Below are positions 8,153-17,339 of a DNA stretch of 64,000 nt, piece after piece. Position 1 is the first letter of the stretch; each line of letters starts with the position of its first letter. The stretch lies in assembly GCF_002929495.1 (NCBI RefSeq), contig NZ_PJJJ01000037.1:124001-188000 (forward strand). Direction: 5' to 3'. Position numbers and translations under genes: made by a program. The notes below the pieces were generated by a model. The model made no database searches, was not told where the DNA came from, and was given only the letters and a program-made list of their open reading frames with translations. The DNA comes from Cryobacterium sp. Y82. GTDB taxonomy: Bacteria > Actinomycetota > Actinomycetes > Actinomycetales > Microbacteriaceae.

Positions 8153-9394
8153 TCAGACGCGACGTTCCGACGGCATCCGTAGCGCGTAGGCGGCGGCGAT
8201 GACCAGGAAAATACCGCCGACTGCGAACCCGGCCGAGAACGAGAAGGTGTCAACGAGCAGACCCGCGACGAGCGGACCGACGATAGCACCGGCATCCGCA
8301 CACATCGAGAACACCGATACCGGGCGTCCGCCGCGGGCCCCAGCGGCATCGCCTACGGCTGCGGCCGGCGCGGTTCCCATGAACGCTGCAGCGACTCCGT
8401 AGACGCAGAGCAGGGCGCCGAGAACCCAGATATTCGGTGAGAACGCGATCGCCACAATCGCGAGTCCGGCGACAGTGAACGCCCCGATGATGGCCGGTCT
8501 GCGCCCGACGGTGTCGACAAAGCGGGCGGCCGGCGCGAGGGCGAGCGCCTGGGCCACGGCGGCAGCGGCGAGGGCGAGACCGGTCCACGAGCTCGTTCCA
8601 CCGAGAACCACGACGACGAACAGGGGGATGAGGGTCGTACGCACCCCGAGCGAGGTCCAGCCCTGGGCAAAGTTGGCGATGCAGGCCGCACGAAAGCGCT
8701 CATCGCGCAACACGGTGCGAAACGGCGTGCGCTCGGCGGATGCGTCGGCTCCGGCCAGCGCGGCGTCTCGGCCGCCCGAGCGCAACAGAAACAGCCCGAT
8801 CAGGCCAGCAACGGTGAGGGTGCCGGCGTAGAAGAAGAAGGGCGCGGTCAGGGAGATCGTGGCAAGCAGGCTGCCGATCGCCGGACCGGCCATGCCGCCG
8901 ATGAGGAATCCGCCCTGATAGAAGCCGATCGCGCGGGCTCGCCGGCCCGGTTCCGCTGTGCGCAGCAGCAACGTCATCGCCGACACCGAGAACATGGCTG
9001 AGCCGATACCACCCGCACCGCGCAGCAGCAACAGTTGCAGATAGCTGTCTGCGGCGCCGACCAGCCCGCTGGAGAGGGCGACGATTCCGATGCCGATTGC
9101 CAGAACGGTGCGTTCCCCCGCCCAGTCGATCAGGCGCCCGCAGACCGGACTGAACACGAAACGCATGAGCGCGAACGCCGATACAACGGCTCCGACCGCG
9201 AGGTTGCCCACCCCGAAACTCTGCACATAAACCGGAAGCACCGGAACGACAACGCCGAACCCCACCATCACAAAGAAAGCGATGACGCCGAGCACGATCA
9301 CGTCACGATTCAAGCGGGGCTTCGGACCGGTGCTGCCCGCGGCTAATTCGGGTACAGCGGATGCCCGGCGTCGCCCCCGCATCCATTCCGCCAC
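8153..9394 (-). CDS. MFS transporter, DHA1-type multidrug efflux family
   Basis: About 413 residues, twelve predicted helices. A basic N-terminus precedes LNRDVIVLGVIAFFVMVGFGVVVPVLPVY; the motif A region is GRLIDWAGERTVLAIG; motif C is GFLIGGMAGPAIGSLL. A Shine-Dalgarno GGAGG stands one base before ATG 9400 but seven bases before GTG 9394, so GTG is the likelier start. It is upstream of, and on the same strand as, the mhqO/mhqD-like pair (about 70 bases away), so it may export related toxic compounds; that link is positional inference only. Confidence 0.86.
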   Translation of the reverse strand: MAEWMRGRRRASAVPELAAGSTGPKPRLNRDVIVLGVIAFFVMVGFGVVVPVLPVYVQSFGVGNLAVGAVVSAFALMRFVFSPVCGRLIDWAGERTVLAIGIGIVALSSGLVGAADSYLQLLLLRGAGGIGSAMFSVSAMTLLLRTAEPGRRARAIGFYQGGFLIGGMAGPAIGSLLATISLTAPFFFYAGTLTVAGLIGLFLLRSGGRDAALAGADASAERTPFRTVLRDERFRAACIANFAQGWTSLGVRTTLIPLFVVVVLGGTSSWTGLALAAAAVAQALALAPAARFVDTVGRRPAIIGAFTVAGLAIVAIAFSPNIWVLGALLCVYGVAAAFMGTAPAAAVGDAAGARGGRPVSVFSMCADAGAIVGPLVAGLLVDTFSFSAGFAVGGIFLVIAAAYALRMPSERRV

Positions 9395-9444
9395 TCGCAT
9401 CCCTCCAGCCTAAGCTGCCGCGCTGGTTGCCCCGTGCCGGGTCC

Positions 9445-9510
9445 GGGCCCACCTTATGTCCCTGGGCCCAGTTTCTAATCTGGGCCCAGGGACGGGGCCC
9501 GGGCCCCGTC
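9445..9510 (+). repeat. GGGCCC palindromic element, copy 2
   Basis: Same architecture as 5923-5989: GGGCCCACCTT, a perfect 14-bp hairpin (arms 9458-9471 and 9480-9493, loop TTTCTAAT), then the perfect 18-bp palindrome ACGGGGCCCGGGCCCCGT (9492-9509). I count 51 of 66 positions identical to copy 1, with stem changes paired. It lies downstream of subtilase 1 and upstream of the MFS gene. Relative to local transcription it is in the opposite orientation to copy 1. Confidence 0.8.
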
Positions 9511-9546
9511 CAGAAAGAGACGAGGCCCGGGGCGAGGGCGGCGGGG

Positions 9547-12500
9547 CTACCGCACGATCAGCAGGGAACGCGTCGGGCTCGTCGCGGCAGCGACCGCGTC
9601 GTTGCCGGCGTAGTGCCCGACGATTTTGTACAGCCCACGACTGAGCTTCGGCAGCGTGACGCTGCCATGCCCGTTCGCGTCGAGCGCCACGGTGAACCGG
9701 CGCTTATCGACCGTGACTGTCGCTGTGTCGCCGACCTCACCCTTGCTGGCAACCGTGACGGACACGGTGACCCGGCTGGAGAAGAAGACGGCTCGGTGGC
9801 TGATGCTCAGCGCAACCTTCGCGGCATACTTCACGACGAGACCGGCCGACGTTGCTATGGAACTCGGCCCGCCCGATACCGTGGCGGTCACTATCACGGT
9901 CACTGTCGTTCCGGCGAGCGCCTTGGCCAGTGTAAAGCTCGCCGAGGTTGCACCGGCAATATCGACGCCGTCGCTCTGCCACTGGTAGCCGAAGGCGAGG
10001 CCCTCGGTGTTCCACTGGCCAGGATCAGCAGTCAACACCGACCCGATCTCGGCCGTACCCGACACGCTCGGTGCCACCGTGTTCACCGGGGCATCCGTGT
10101 CGCCGCCTTCGCTGGCAGCGACAGTGAGGATCGTCGACGCGGTACTGTCGCCATAGTCGACCACACCGAGGTATGGCGTGTTCGGTACGAGTCCGGCCCA
10201 GCTCAACGTGTACGTGACCGGTACGCCCTGCGGTCCCTGGATCGCCGGCGGGGTCGCTGTGAACCCATTGCTGGGCTCCCCCGACGAGACCGAGAAGGTG
10301 TTCACGTCGAACGCGGTCGAACCGGAGAACACATCAACGACCACCTGGTAGAAACCGGCCTCGGGGTCGTCCAGGTCGACGTGCTCGTCGGCCGAACCGG
10401 TAGCCGATTGCCAGCCGGCAACCGGGTTGCCGCCCGCGCCGTCGAGCAACAGCACGAACAGGTCCAGGTCGGTTGAATCATCGACGGCGTTCAGATCGAA
10501 CCGGGCCAGCCGGCCCTCCTGGATCTCCACCTCGTAGGTGAACTGATCGCCGGTCGCGCCCGCATCGGTGTGCGGGGCGAAGGGGTCGTCGGCGTTGTTC
10601 TGGTGCACCCCGTTGGCCAGGCCGCTGAGGTTCAGCGCCACCGGATCTGAACCGCCGGGAGCAACGGTCACGTCGACCGTGCCGTCCATACCGGCGCCGG
10701 CCACCTCGGTCGGAGCGACGACCGTGACCGGACGAACAGCGATCGGGCTGTGCACCACGTCGAAGAAGTCGCCGGGGTCACCCGAGCCACCGTTTCCGAA
10801 GCCCCAGTCCAGCGAGCCGGTTGCGTACACATCGAGCGGGGCATCCGTTCTGGTGAACGTCACCGTGTAACTCTGCTTCTCGCCGACCGCAGCGAAAGTC
10901 ATCTCGGACGGCGAGACGACAGCGTTGATGCCAGGAATCTCGATGGGAGTGGCGGTGTAAGTACCTACCCGTACGGCGGTCACCGTGCGGGTGATCGTCT
11001 CGGGCGCGGTCAGGGCTCCGATTTGGATCGACGGAAGGTTCAGGTTGCTCGCGTCGATCGGCTCCACGCCGGCATCGAACCCGATCCCCTGCAGGTAGGC
11101 CAGCCAGTCGGCCGGTCCGCTCTGGTAGACCAGTCCTGGAAAGTCGAAGGACGAGGGATTGACCTGCCCGGCACCCTGCGCGAACGGGTCGGTCACCCGT
11201 TCACCGTTGGCGTCAACCGTGTCCTTCGCGGTCGTCATCATGACCGATTTGATCTCGGACGGGGTCGCGAGCGGCCGAAAGCTCAGAATGAGCGCGGCGA
11301 GACCGGCGATATGCGGGCTGGCCATGGAGGTGCCCGAGAGAAACTCAAACGTCGGGTCGGCCCCGGCCGCGTTGGCGCCATCAGCCAGGATGCTGACACC
11401 GGGTGCGGCGATATCGGGCTTGAGCAGGTCGCCGCCGTCGGCGGTCACCGGCCCGCGAGAGGAGAAACCGGCTATCTGGGGCACCGGAGTCTGCGTGGCG
11501 GTCGTGTTGTCGGTTGTGAAGGTGACCGTCGCGCCATCCGTCGCCGCGTAGGCGTAGATCGGGTCGAAGGCGTTCGCGTCCAAGTGGATGCTCGGCACCG
11601 AGTGATCGTCAGTGGCGACGTCGGCCGGTGTGCGGTTGACCAGCAGCATGCCGCTGCCGCCCGCCCGCAATACCTCGGCCGACTTGGCCACTCGGTCGTA
11701 AACGCCGCGTTGGCAGAAGACGATCCCGCCAGCCACCTTGTCGGCGTCGAGCGAATCCGGTGCACAGAGCAGTGCGTCGGCCGCGTCAAAGCCGTCCACC
11801 GACACGAGGTCGGCCCGCAGCAGGTCGCCGGAGAGCGGGGTGGCGCCGGGCGTGCGGTCAACGGTGATCGAGGCACCGGCGTATTGCGAGCCGTCACCGA
11901 GGGTGGCGGTGGCCTCGTACGAGGGGATCGTGCTCGCGGCGACCGTGGTGATCCACGGAGCGACGTTTTCCACGGTCGACTCACCGGGGCCGTCGTTTCC
12001 GGCCGAGGCGGCCACGAAGATGCCCGCTGCCGCCGCGCCGAGGAAGGCCTGGTCGGTGGGCGAGAACGTGGTCTGGGCCGGGCCGCCGCCGATCGAGTAG
12101 TTGATCACGTCGACGCCGTCGGAGATGGCCTGGTCGACAGCGCGCAGAATATCGGTGTCCGTGCATCCGTCATCGGTCGTGACCGAGTTGTCGGGGCCGG
12201 ACCAGCACACCTTGTAGGCGGCGATCTTGGCGGCCGGCGCCACGCCTGAAATGGCGCCGAAGTCGACGCCGTTCACATTCGCGGCAACGTCGACGTTTCC
12301 GCCGGCAGTGCTCGCGGTGTGCGACCCGTGGCCGTCGCCATCGCGCGGGGAGACATATTCCCCCGTTGAGGCGTCACCGATCTGGTCGGCGCCGAATCCG
12401 TCGAGGAAGTACCGCGCACCAATCACCTTGGTGCTGCAGGCATCAGCTGTGAATTGTTCGCCGATCTGGCAGGTGCCCGTGAAGGTGGTTCCGTCGGCTT

Positions 12501-13245
12501 TGTTCATGGTGATCGTGTCACCGTCGAGCCACGGCTCATCGCCGGGCGTCGTGCCGAGCGCTGAGCCGGCAAAGGAGGGGTTCTCCGGGGCGATACCGGT
12601 GTCGAGCACTCCGATCACCACGCCCTTGCCAGCTTCACTCGATCCGCCCAGCTTGGACCATAGTCCGGTCGGCCCGCTCAGCCGCAAAAAGTCGGTCGAC
12701 GACTCGGCCGTCACGTGACGGAGGGCGTCGGGAACGACCGACACCACATTCTTCTTGACAGCGAGGGCTGCCGCCTGCTTGCCGGTCAACTCCGCAGCGA
12801 ACCCGTTCACCGCCAGGGTGTAGGAATACGCCACGGTGGCGTCAACGGATGCTGCCACCTCACTTTGCAGCCGGGTGAGATAGTCCTTATAGGTCTCGGC
12901 CGAGCGGCTTTGCGCGTCGAGCTTAGCTCCGGCGCCCGGCATAGTGGCCGAGAAACCGTTGACACCGCCCTGGTACAAAGCAACGGCCTCGTCGCTGAGG
13001 GTAACGATGTAACGTCCGGCGGTGAAGTCCATGCGTTGTCCGCCGGGAGAGGCGATGCTGCCAGAGAGGCCGGTCGCAGCCGGGGCCGCGCCGGCGGGAA
13101 GGGTGCCGCCGACGAGTACTGAAGCGCCCACCAGGGCTACGGTGACGGTGGCCGCGATTGTGGCGCGGCGACGCGTGCGGAATGTCGGCGTCGGGTTCAG
13201 CGCTGAATCCGGCGCAGACATCGTGCGCCTGAAGAAAGAACTCAC
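9547..13245 (-). CDS. secreted S8 family subtilisin-like protease 1
   Basis: 1232-residue exported serine protease. A basic stretch and hydrophobic helix ending AGA-AP form a signal peptide (about residues 25-60). The Inhibitor_I9 propeptide follows (GRYIVTLSDEAVALY ... NGFAAELTG). The S8 domain has Asp about 215 (VVIGVLDTGIAPE), His about 306 (DGDGHGSHTA) and Ser about 640 (SGTSMASPHIAG). A protease-associated insert sits at about 460-580. Then come a cucumisin-type Fn3-like domain, a PPC-like domain (FTYEVEIQEGRLARFDL), an Ig-like domain (VNTVAPSVSGTAEIG) and a C-terminal Big-like domain ending LLIVR. No LPxTG or C-terminal helix is seen, so it is probably released. GTG 13245 is chosen because subtilase 2 shares this N-terminus. 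Confidence 0.92.
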   Translation of the reverse strand: MSSFFRRTMSAPDSALNPTPTFRTRRRATIAATVTVALVGASVLVGGTLPAGAAPAATGLSGSIASPGGQRMDFTAGRYIVTLSDEAVALYQGGVNGFSATMPGAGAKLDAQSRSAETYKDYLTRLQSEVAASVDATVAYSYTLAVNGFAAELTGKQAAALAVKKNVVSVVPDALRHVTAESSTDFLRLSGPTGLWSKLGGSSEAGKGVVIGVLDTGIAPENPSFAGSALGTTPGDEPWLDGDTITMNKADGTTFTGTCQIGEQFTADACSTKVIGARYFLDGFGADQIGDASTGEYVSPRDGDGHGSHTASTAGGNVDVAANVNGVDFGAISGVAPAAKIAAYKVCWSGPDNSVTTDDGCTDTDILRAVDQAISDGVDVINYSIGGGPAQTTFSPTDQAFLGAAAAGIFVAASAGNDGPGESTVENVAPWITTVAASTIPSYEATATLGDGSQYAGASITVDRTPGATPLSGDLLRADLVSVDGFDAADALLCAPDSLDADKVAGGIVFCQRGVYDRVAKSAEVLRAGGSGMLLVNRTPADVATDDHSVPSIHLDANAFDPIYAYAATDGATVTFTTDNTTATQTPVPQIAGFSSRGPVTADGGDLLKPDIAAPGVSILADGANAAGADPTFEFLSGTSMASPHIAGLAALILSFRPLATPSEIKSVMMTTAKDTVDANGERVTDPFAQGAGQVNPSSFDFPGLVYQSGPADWLAYLQGIGFDAGVEPIDASNLNLPSIQIGALTAPETITRTVTAVRVGTYTATPIEIPGINAVVSPSEMTFAAVGEKQSYTVTFTRTDAPLDVYATGSLDWGFGNGGSGDPGDFFDVVHSPIAVRPVTVVAPTEVAGAGMDGTVDVTVAPGGSDPVALNLSGLANGVHQNNADDPFAPHTDAGATGDQFTYEVEIQEGRLARFDLNAVDDSTDLDLFVLLLDGAGGNPVAGWQSATGSADEHVDLDDPEAGFYQVVVDVFSGSTAFDVNTFSVSSGEPSNGFTATPPAIQGPQGVPVTYTLSWAGLVPNTPYLGVVDYGDSTASTILTVAASEGGDTDAPVNTVAPSVSGTAEIGSVLTADPGQWNTEGLAFGYQWQSDGVDIAGATSASFTLAKALAGTTVTVIVTATVSGGPSSIATSAGLVVKYAAKVALSISHRAVFFSSRVTVSVTVASKGEVGDTATVTVDKRRFTVALDANGHGSVTLPKLSRGLYKIVGHYAGNDAVAAATSPTRSLLIVR

Positions 13246-13291
13246 GTTGGTGTCCAATCTAGTAAGGGTGCGAGGTGGTCTCATTCCACAG

Positions 13292-13335
13292 CGGGAACGG
13301 TTCGCTGTTCCGATCCGCGGGACAGTTCGCTGGTG
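13292..13335. repeat. imperfect direct repeat upstream of subtilase 1
   Basis: Two copies of GCGGGAaCgGTTCGCTG / GCGGGA-CaGTTCGCTG lie side by side, 47-90 bases upstream of the subtilase 1 start. The first also contains GGAAC-N8-GTTCC. This is a possible regulator-binding region; nothing else supports it. Confidence 0.35.
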
Positions 13336-13416
13336 ACCGTAGCGCGCTGACCGCCCCGCGGATAGGGGCATGCCACAGGTACGTCTGGCAGCGGTCCGCG
13401 TCGGCGTGCACGCAAA

Positions 13417-13460
13417 CGCGCGCCGCAGCATCCGCTTCGAAACGGATGCTGCGGCGCGCG
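13417..13460 (-). terminator. strong hairpin downstream of subtilase 2
   Basis: Perfect 18-bp inverted repeat (13417-13434 with 13443-13460) around an 8-base loop, just past the stop of subtilase 2. Each arm contains GCATCCG/CGGATGC, the heptamer over-used across the window. No T-run follows, as is common for actinobacterial terminators. Confidence 0.75.
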
Positions 13461-13477
13461 CCGTACGCTAGGCCCGG

Positions 13478-16400
13478 CTACCGCACGATCAGCGTGCGTG
13501 GCTTACTCGTCGCCGCGGCCACGAGGTCGCTACCGGCATACTGCGCGGTCACCGTGTAGGTGCCGCGGTCCAGGTCGGTCAGGGAGAGTGATCCCCGGCC
13601 CTTGCGATCGAGGGTTATGTCGTAGCTCTGGTCATCGACTAGAACCTGCACTGTCCCGAGCTGGGCCGAGCGCGGGGCGTCCGTCTGCACCGACACCTCG
13701 ATCTTCACGCCCGTCGAGTGCGGCGTGGCCCTCGAATCAACCGTGAGCTCAACCGTGGCGCGGTACTTGACGAGGACCCCGGCCGAGGTGGCCGTGCCCG
13801 TCGGCAGCCCGTCGGCCCGCGCCGTCACGACCACGGTGAGCGTCGTGCCGCCGAGCGACTTGGTCGGTGTGTAGTCGGCTTTGGTGGCCTTCCTCACGTC
13901 GCGACCATCGGCCTGCCACTGGAAGGTGTACTCCAGCCCGGTGACATCCCACATACCGGGGTTGACGGTCAACGCCTGGCCCACCACCGCGGTGCCCTCG
14001 ATCGAGGGGAGAACCGTGTTCACGGGCGTCTTCGGTTCGGGCGCTGCGCCGCTGGCGACCGACACCACCGTCGATACCGTGGTGTCGCCGTAGCCGACTA
14101 GACCCAGGTACCCGGTCTCGGGCGTCAGGCCAGACCAGGACAGCGAGTACGTTGCCGCAACTCCCTGCTGACCGGCAATGACCGGCGGGTCAGCCACGAG
14201 TGCACCTTCGCCGGCGCCGGTGAGCACCGAGTAGGTGTTCACGTCGAACGCCGTCGTTCCGCTGTAGACCGATGCGATCACCTGGTAGAAGCCAGCCTGC
14301 GGAGAGATTAGGTCGATCTGCTCATCGGCCGATCCGGTCGCGGACTGCCAGCCGGCAACCGGATCCCCGCCGTTGCCATTTAGGCGGTAGACGATCAGGT
14401 CAAGGTCGGCGGTTTGATCGAGCGCGTCGAGGTCGAACCGGGCAAGCTGGGTGCCCGCGGGCACCTCGACCTGGTAGCGGAATTCGTCGCCGGCGGTGCC
14501 GGTGCCGGTGGTCGGGCTCGACGGGTTGGCAGGGTCGCTCTGGTGCAGCCCCGCCGCGAGACCGATCAGGTTGAGGGCCACGTCCCCGGTGGCTCCGGGG
14601 GTGATGGACACGTCGACCGAGCCGTCAACCCCGGTGCCGTCCGCGGTGGCGGGGGCTACGAGGGTCACCGGCTGAATGGCGACGGGGCTGTGCACGATCG
14701 CGCCCGAGTCACTCACCCAATTGAGCGAGCCGGTCGAGAACGTGTCGAGCGGGGCATCCGTTCGGGTGAAGGTGACGGTGTAACTGGCCGATTCACCCGC
14801 GGCACCAAAAGTCAGGGTGCTGGGCGAGACCATCGCGTCGATGCCCGGCACCGTTACCGGCTGGGCGGTGAAGGTGGCGGCCTCGGTGCTCGTGACGGTG
14901 CGGGTGATGGTTTCCGGCGCGGTCAGCGAGCCGATCGCGATGGAGGCCAGGTTGAGGTTGCTCGGGTCTATTGGGTCGGCACCGACGTCATAACCGATGC
15001 CCTGAATGTAGGAGTACCAGTCGGCGCTACCGTTCAGGTACAGCAAGCCCGGTTCGAACATTCGCGTCGGGTCGACGTGTCCGGCCCCTTGAGCGAACGG
15101 GGCGGTGATGGTGGCACCCTCGGCGTCGACGGTATTGTAGGCGCTCGTCATCATGGCCGATTTGATCTCACCCGGGGTCGCGAGCGGGCGTTCGCCCAGG
15201 TACAGCGCAGCCAGTCCGGCAATCTGAGGGCTCGACATCGACGTGCCTGAGAGAAACTGCCAGCTCGGCTCACCGCCAGCAGCGTTGGGGCCGTCGGCGA
15301 GAATGGCCACGCCCGGAGCGGTCACGTCGGGCTTGAGAATATCACTACCGTCGGCGAGAACCGGTCCACGCGACGAGAACCCGGCCACCTGCGGTGTCGG
15401 CGGCGTGTAACTGGTCGTATTCCCATCCGTGAATACAGCTGAGGCCCCGGCGCTGCCCGCATAGGAATAGGTAGCCGCCCAGTACGGGGCGTCAAGGTGA
15501 ATCGTCGGCACGGTGTGCTCGTCAGTATCGACCGAGCCCGGATTTCTGTTGACCAGCAGCATTCCAATACCGCCGGCCCGCAGGACTTCAGCGGACTTTG
15601 CGACCCGGTCATAGATCCCGCGCTCGCAGAACACGATGGTTCCGGCGACCAGTTCGGCGTCGAGCGAACCCGGGCCGCAGAGCAGAGCGTCGGCCGGGTC
15701 GTGACCGGTAGCAGCCACGAGGTCACCGCGCACGAGGGTACCGGCCAGCGGTGTGGCGCCAGCTGTTCGGTCGACGGAGATCGATCCGCCCGCGTAGGCC
15801 GTGCCATCGCCAAGGGTGGCGGTGGCCTCATAGCCAGGAATGGTGCTCGCCGCGACCGTGGTGATCCACGGGGCGGCGTTGTCGAGGGTGGACACACCTG
15901 GACCGGAGTTGCCGGCCGAGGCGGCCACGAAGATTCCGGCTGCGGCTGCGCCGAGGAAGGCCTGGTCGGTCGGGGACACCGTGGTGTCGGCTGCTCCGCC
16001 GCCGATCGAATAGTTCAGCACGTCGACGTTATCGGCGACGGCCTGATTGATGCCGGCCAGCAGGTCGGAGGTAGCGCAGCCATCGTCGGTCGACACCGCC
16101 TGGTCGGGGCCGGACCAGCACACCTTATAAGCGGCGATCTTGGCCGCCGGGGCGACGCCGGAGATGAGACCGTAGTCAAGACCGCTGATGGTCGCTGTCA
16201 CGTCGTGGTTTCCGCCAGCGGTACTCGCGGTGTGCGACCCATGACCATCGCCGTCGCGCGGCGAGAGGTATTCGCCGGTGCCTGCAGTGCCGATCCGGTC
16301 GACTCCGAAGCCGGTCACGAAGTAGCGTGCACCGACCACCTTGGTGCTGCAGTCAGTTGCGTCAAACTGCACGCCAGTCATGCACTCACCCGTGAAGGCA

Positions 16401-17170
16401 GTGCCGTCGCTCTTGGTCATGGTGATCGTGTCACCGTCGAGCCACGGCTCGCCTCCGGGCGTACTACCGAGCACGTCGCCGGCGAAGGAGGGGTTCTCGG
16501 GAGCAAGACCGGTATCGAGCACGCCGATAACGACGCCCTCCCCCGCGGTGTCTGCGCCACCGGTCTTCGCCCAGACCCCACCGTCCGCGGAGAGACCGAG
16601 GAAATCAGTCGATGAGGTAGCCGTTATGTGCTTGAGCTCGTCTGGAGTGATGGCCACGACGTCTTTCTCGGCCGAGAGGGCTGCGGCCTGCGCGGCAGAG
16701 AGCTCGGCGGCAAACCCGTTGAGGGCGAGGGTATACGAGTAGTCGATCGTGGCATCGACGGATGCCGCCACCTGTTTCTGCTTCCCGCGCAGGTAATCAG
16801 AATAGGTCGCCGAGGCGCGACTGTGCGGATCGAGGCGGGCACCGGCATCCGGTGTGGTCGGAGCAAACCCGTCGACCCCGCCGTTGTAGGTGGCGACGGC
16901 GTCGTCTGCCAGGGTCACGATGTAGCGGCCGTCGGTAAAGTCCGTGGCCGACTGGCCGGCACCGATAGCGCCGGCCAGCCCGGGGGCCATGGGGGCTGCG
17001 GTCGCTCCGGTCACAACAACGAGGGCGCCGGCAGTGACCATGGTCGTGGTCACGCAGAGCGCAATCAGCCTGAGTCCCTGCCGCTGGGGAAGCGTCTGAT
17101 GGGGGGCGAAACGAGAAACGAAAGTCGGGCTTTCGTGCGGAAGTGTGGTGCGCCTGAAGAGTGATCTCAC
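13478..17170 (-). CDS. secreted S8 family subtilisin-like protease 2 (paralogue of 1)
   Basis: 1230-residue paralogue of the preceding protease with the same domain order: signal peptide, I9 propeptide (GRYIVTLADDAVATYN), S8 core with Asp about 219 (GVLDTGLAPE), His about 310 (DGDGHGSHTA) and Ser about 644 (SGTSMSSPQIAG). These are followed by a PA insert, Fn3-like, PPC-like, Ig-like and Big-like domains, ending RTLIVR. GTG 17170 is used; a TTG 12 bases upstream would add MDTH. Both genes share the same unusual leader (TTGGACAC-N3-GTG, then FRRT), confirming tandem duplication. They are separated by a terminator-like hairpin, so they are probably separate transcripts. Role: extracellular protein degradation for nutrition is likely. 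Confidence 0.92.
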   Translation of the reverse strand: MRSLFRRTTLPHESPTFVSRFAPHQTLPQRQGLRLIALCVTTTMVTAGALVVVTGATAAPMAPGLAGAIGAGQSATDFTDGRYIVTLADDAVATYNGGVDGFAPTTPDAGARLDPHSRASATYSDYLRGKQKQVAASVDATIDYSYTLALNGFAAELSAAQAAALSAEKDVVAITPDELKHITATSSTDFLGLSADGGVWAKTGGADTAGEGVVIGVLDTGLAPENPSFAGDVLGSTPGGEPWLDGDTITMTKSDGTAFTGECMTGVQFDATDCSTKVVGARYFVTGFGVDRIGTAGTGEYLSPRDGDGHGSHTASTAGGNHDVTATISGLDYGLISGVAPAAKIAAYKVCWSGPDQAVSTDDGCATSDLLAGINQAVADNVDVLNYSIGGGAADTTVSPTDQAFLGAAAAGIFVAASAGNSGPGVSTLDNAAPWITTVAASTIPGYEATATLGDGTAYAGGSISVDRTAGATPLAGTLVRGDLVAATGHDPADALLCGPGSLDAELVAGTIVFCERGIYDRVAKSAEVLRAGGIGMLLVNRNPGSVDTDEHTVPTIHLDAPYWAATYSYAGSAGASAVFTDGNTTSYTPPTPQVAGFSSRGPVLADGSDILKPDVTAPGVAILADGPNAAGGEPSWQFLSGTSMSSPQIAGLAALYLGERPLATPGEIKSAMMTSAYNTVDAEGATITAPFAQGAGHVDPTRMFEPGLLYLNGSADWYSYIQGIGYDVGADPIDPSNLNLASIAIGSLTAPETITRTVTSTEAATFTAQPVTVPGIDAMVSPSTLTFGAAGESASYTVTFTRTDAPLDTFSTGSLNWVSDSGAIVHSPVAIQPVTLVAPATADGTGVDGSVDVSITPGATGDVALNLIGLAAGLHQSDPANPSSPTTGTGTAGDEFRYQVEVPAGTQLARFDLDALDQTADLDLIVYRLNGNGGDPVAGWQSATGSADEQIDLISPQAGFYQVIASVYSGTTAFDVNTYSVLTGAGEGALVADPPVIAGQQGVAATYSLSWSGLTPETGYLGLVGYGDTTVSTVVSVASGAAPEPKTPVNTVLPSIEGTAVVGQALTVNPGMWDVTGLEYTFQWQADGRDVRKATKADYTPTKSLGGTTLTVVVTARADGLPTGTATSAGVLVKYRATVELTVDSRATPHSTGVKIEVSVQTDAPRSAQLGTVQVLVDDQSYDITLDRKGRGSLSLTDLDRGTYTVTAQYAGSDLVAAATSKPRTLIVR

Positions 17171-17282
17171 GTGCGTGTCCAATCCGATCGGAGTGCGCTA
17201 GCCGCTTTGCCCCAGTTCGGGGTACGGCGTGATCGTGAACGTATCGCACGGGCCATGGGCTCGTACAGTGTGCAGATTGCTC

Positions 17283-17300
17283 GGTAACACGATCGTTACC
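17283..17300. promoter_or_regulatory. palindromic operator candidate upstream of subtilase 2
   Basis: GGTAACACGATCGTTACC, an 18-bp inverted repeat with six-base perfect arms, 113 bases upstream of subtilase 2. It sits between that gene and the end of the P-type ATPase gene. Likely a dimeric repressor site; the regulator is not identifiable here. Confidence 0.45.
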
Positions 17301-17339
17301 TAGGCGAGTGCACAATTCGGGTCGCTCCAAACTCCCAAA

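Noticed and set aside
10750-12249. 499-codon plus-strand frame opposite subtilase 1
   Set aside because: Shadow of the protease; repeated again opposite subtilase 2 only because the paralogues share sequence.
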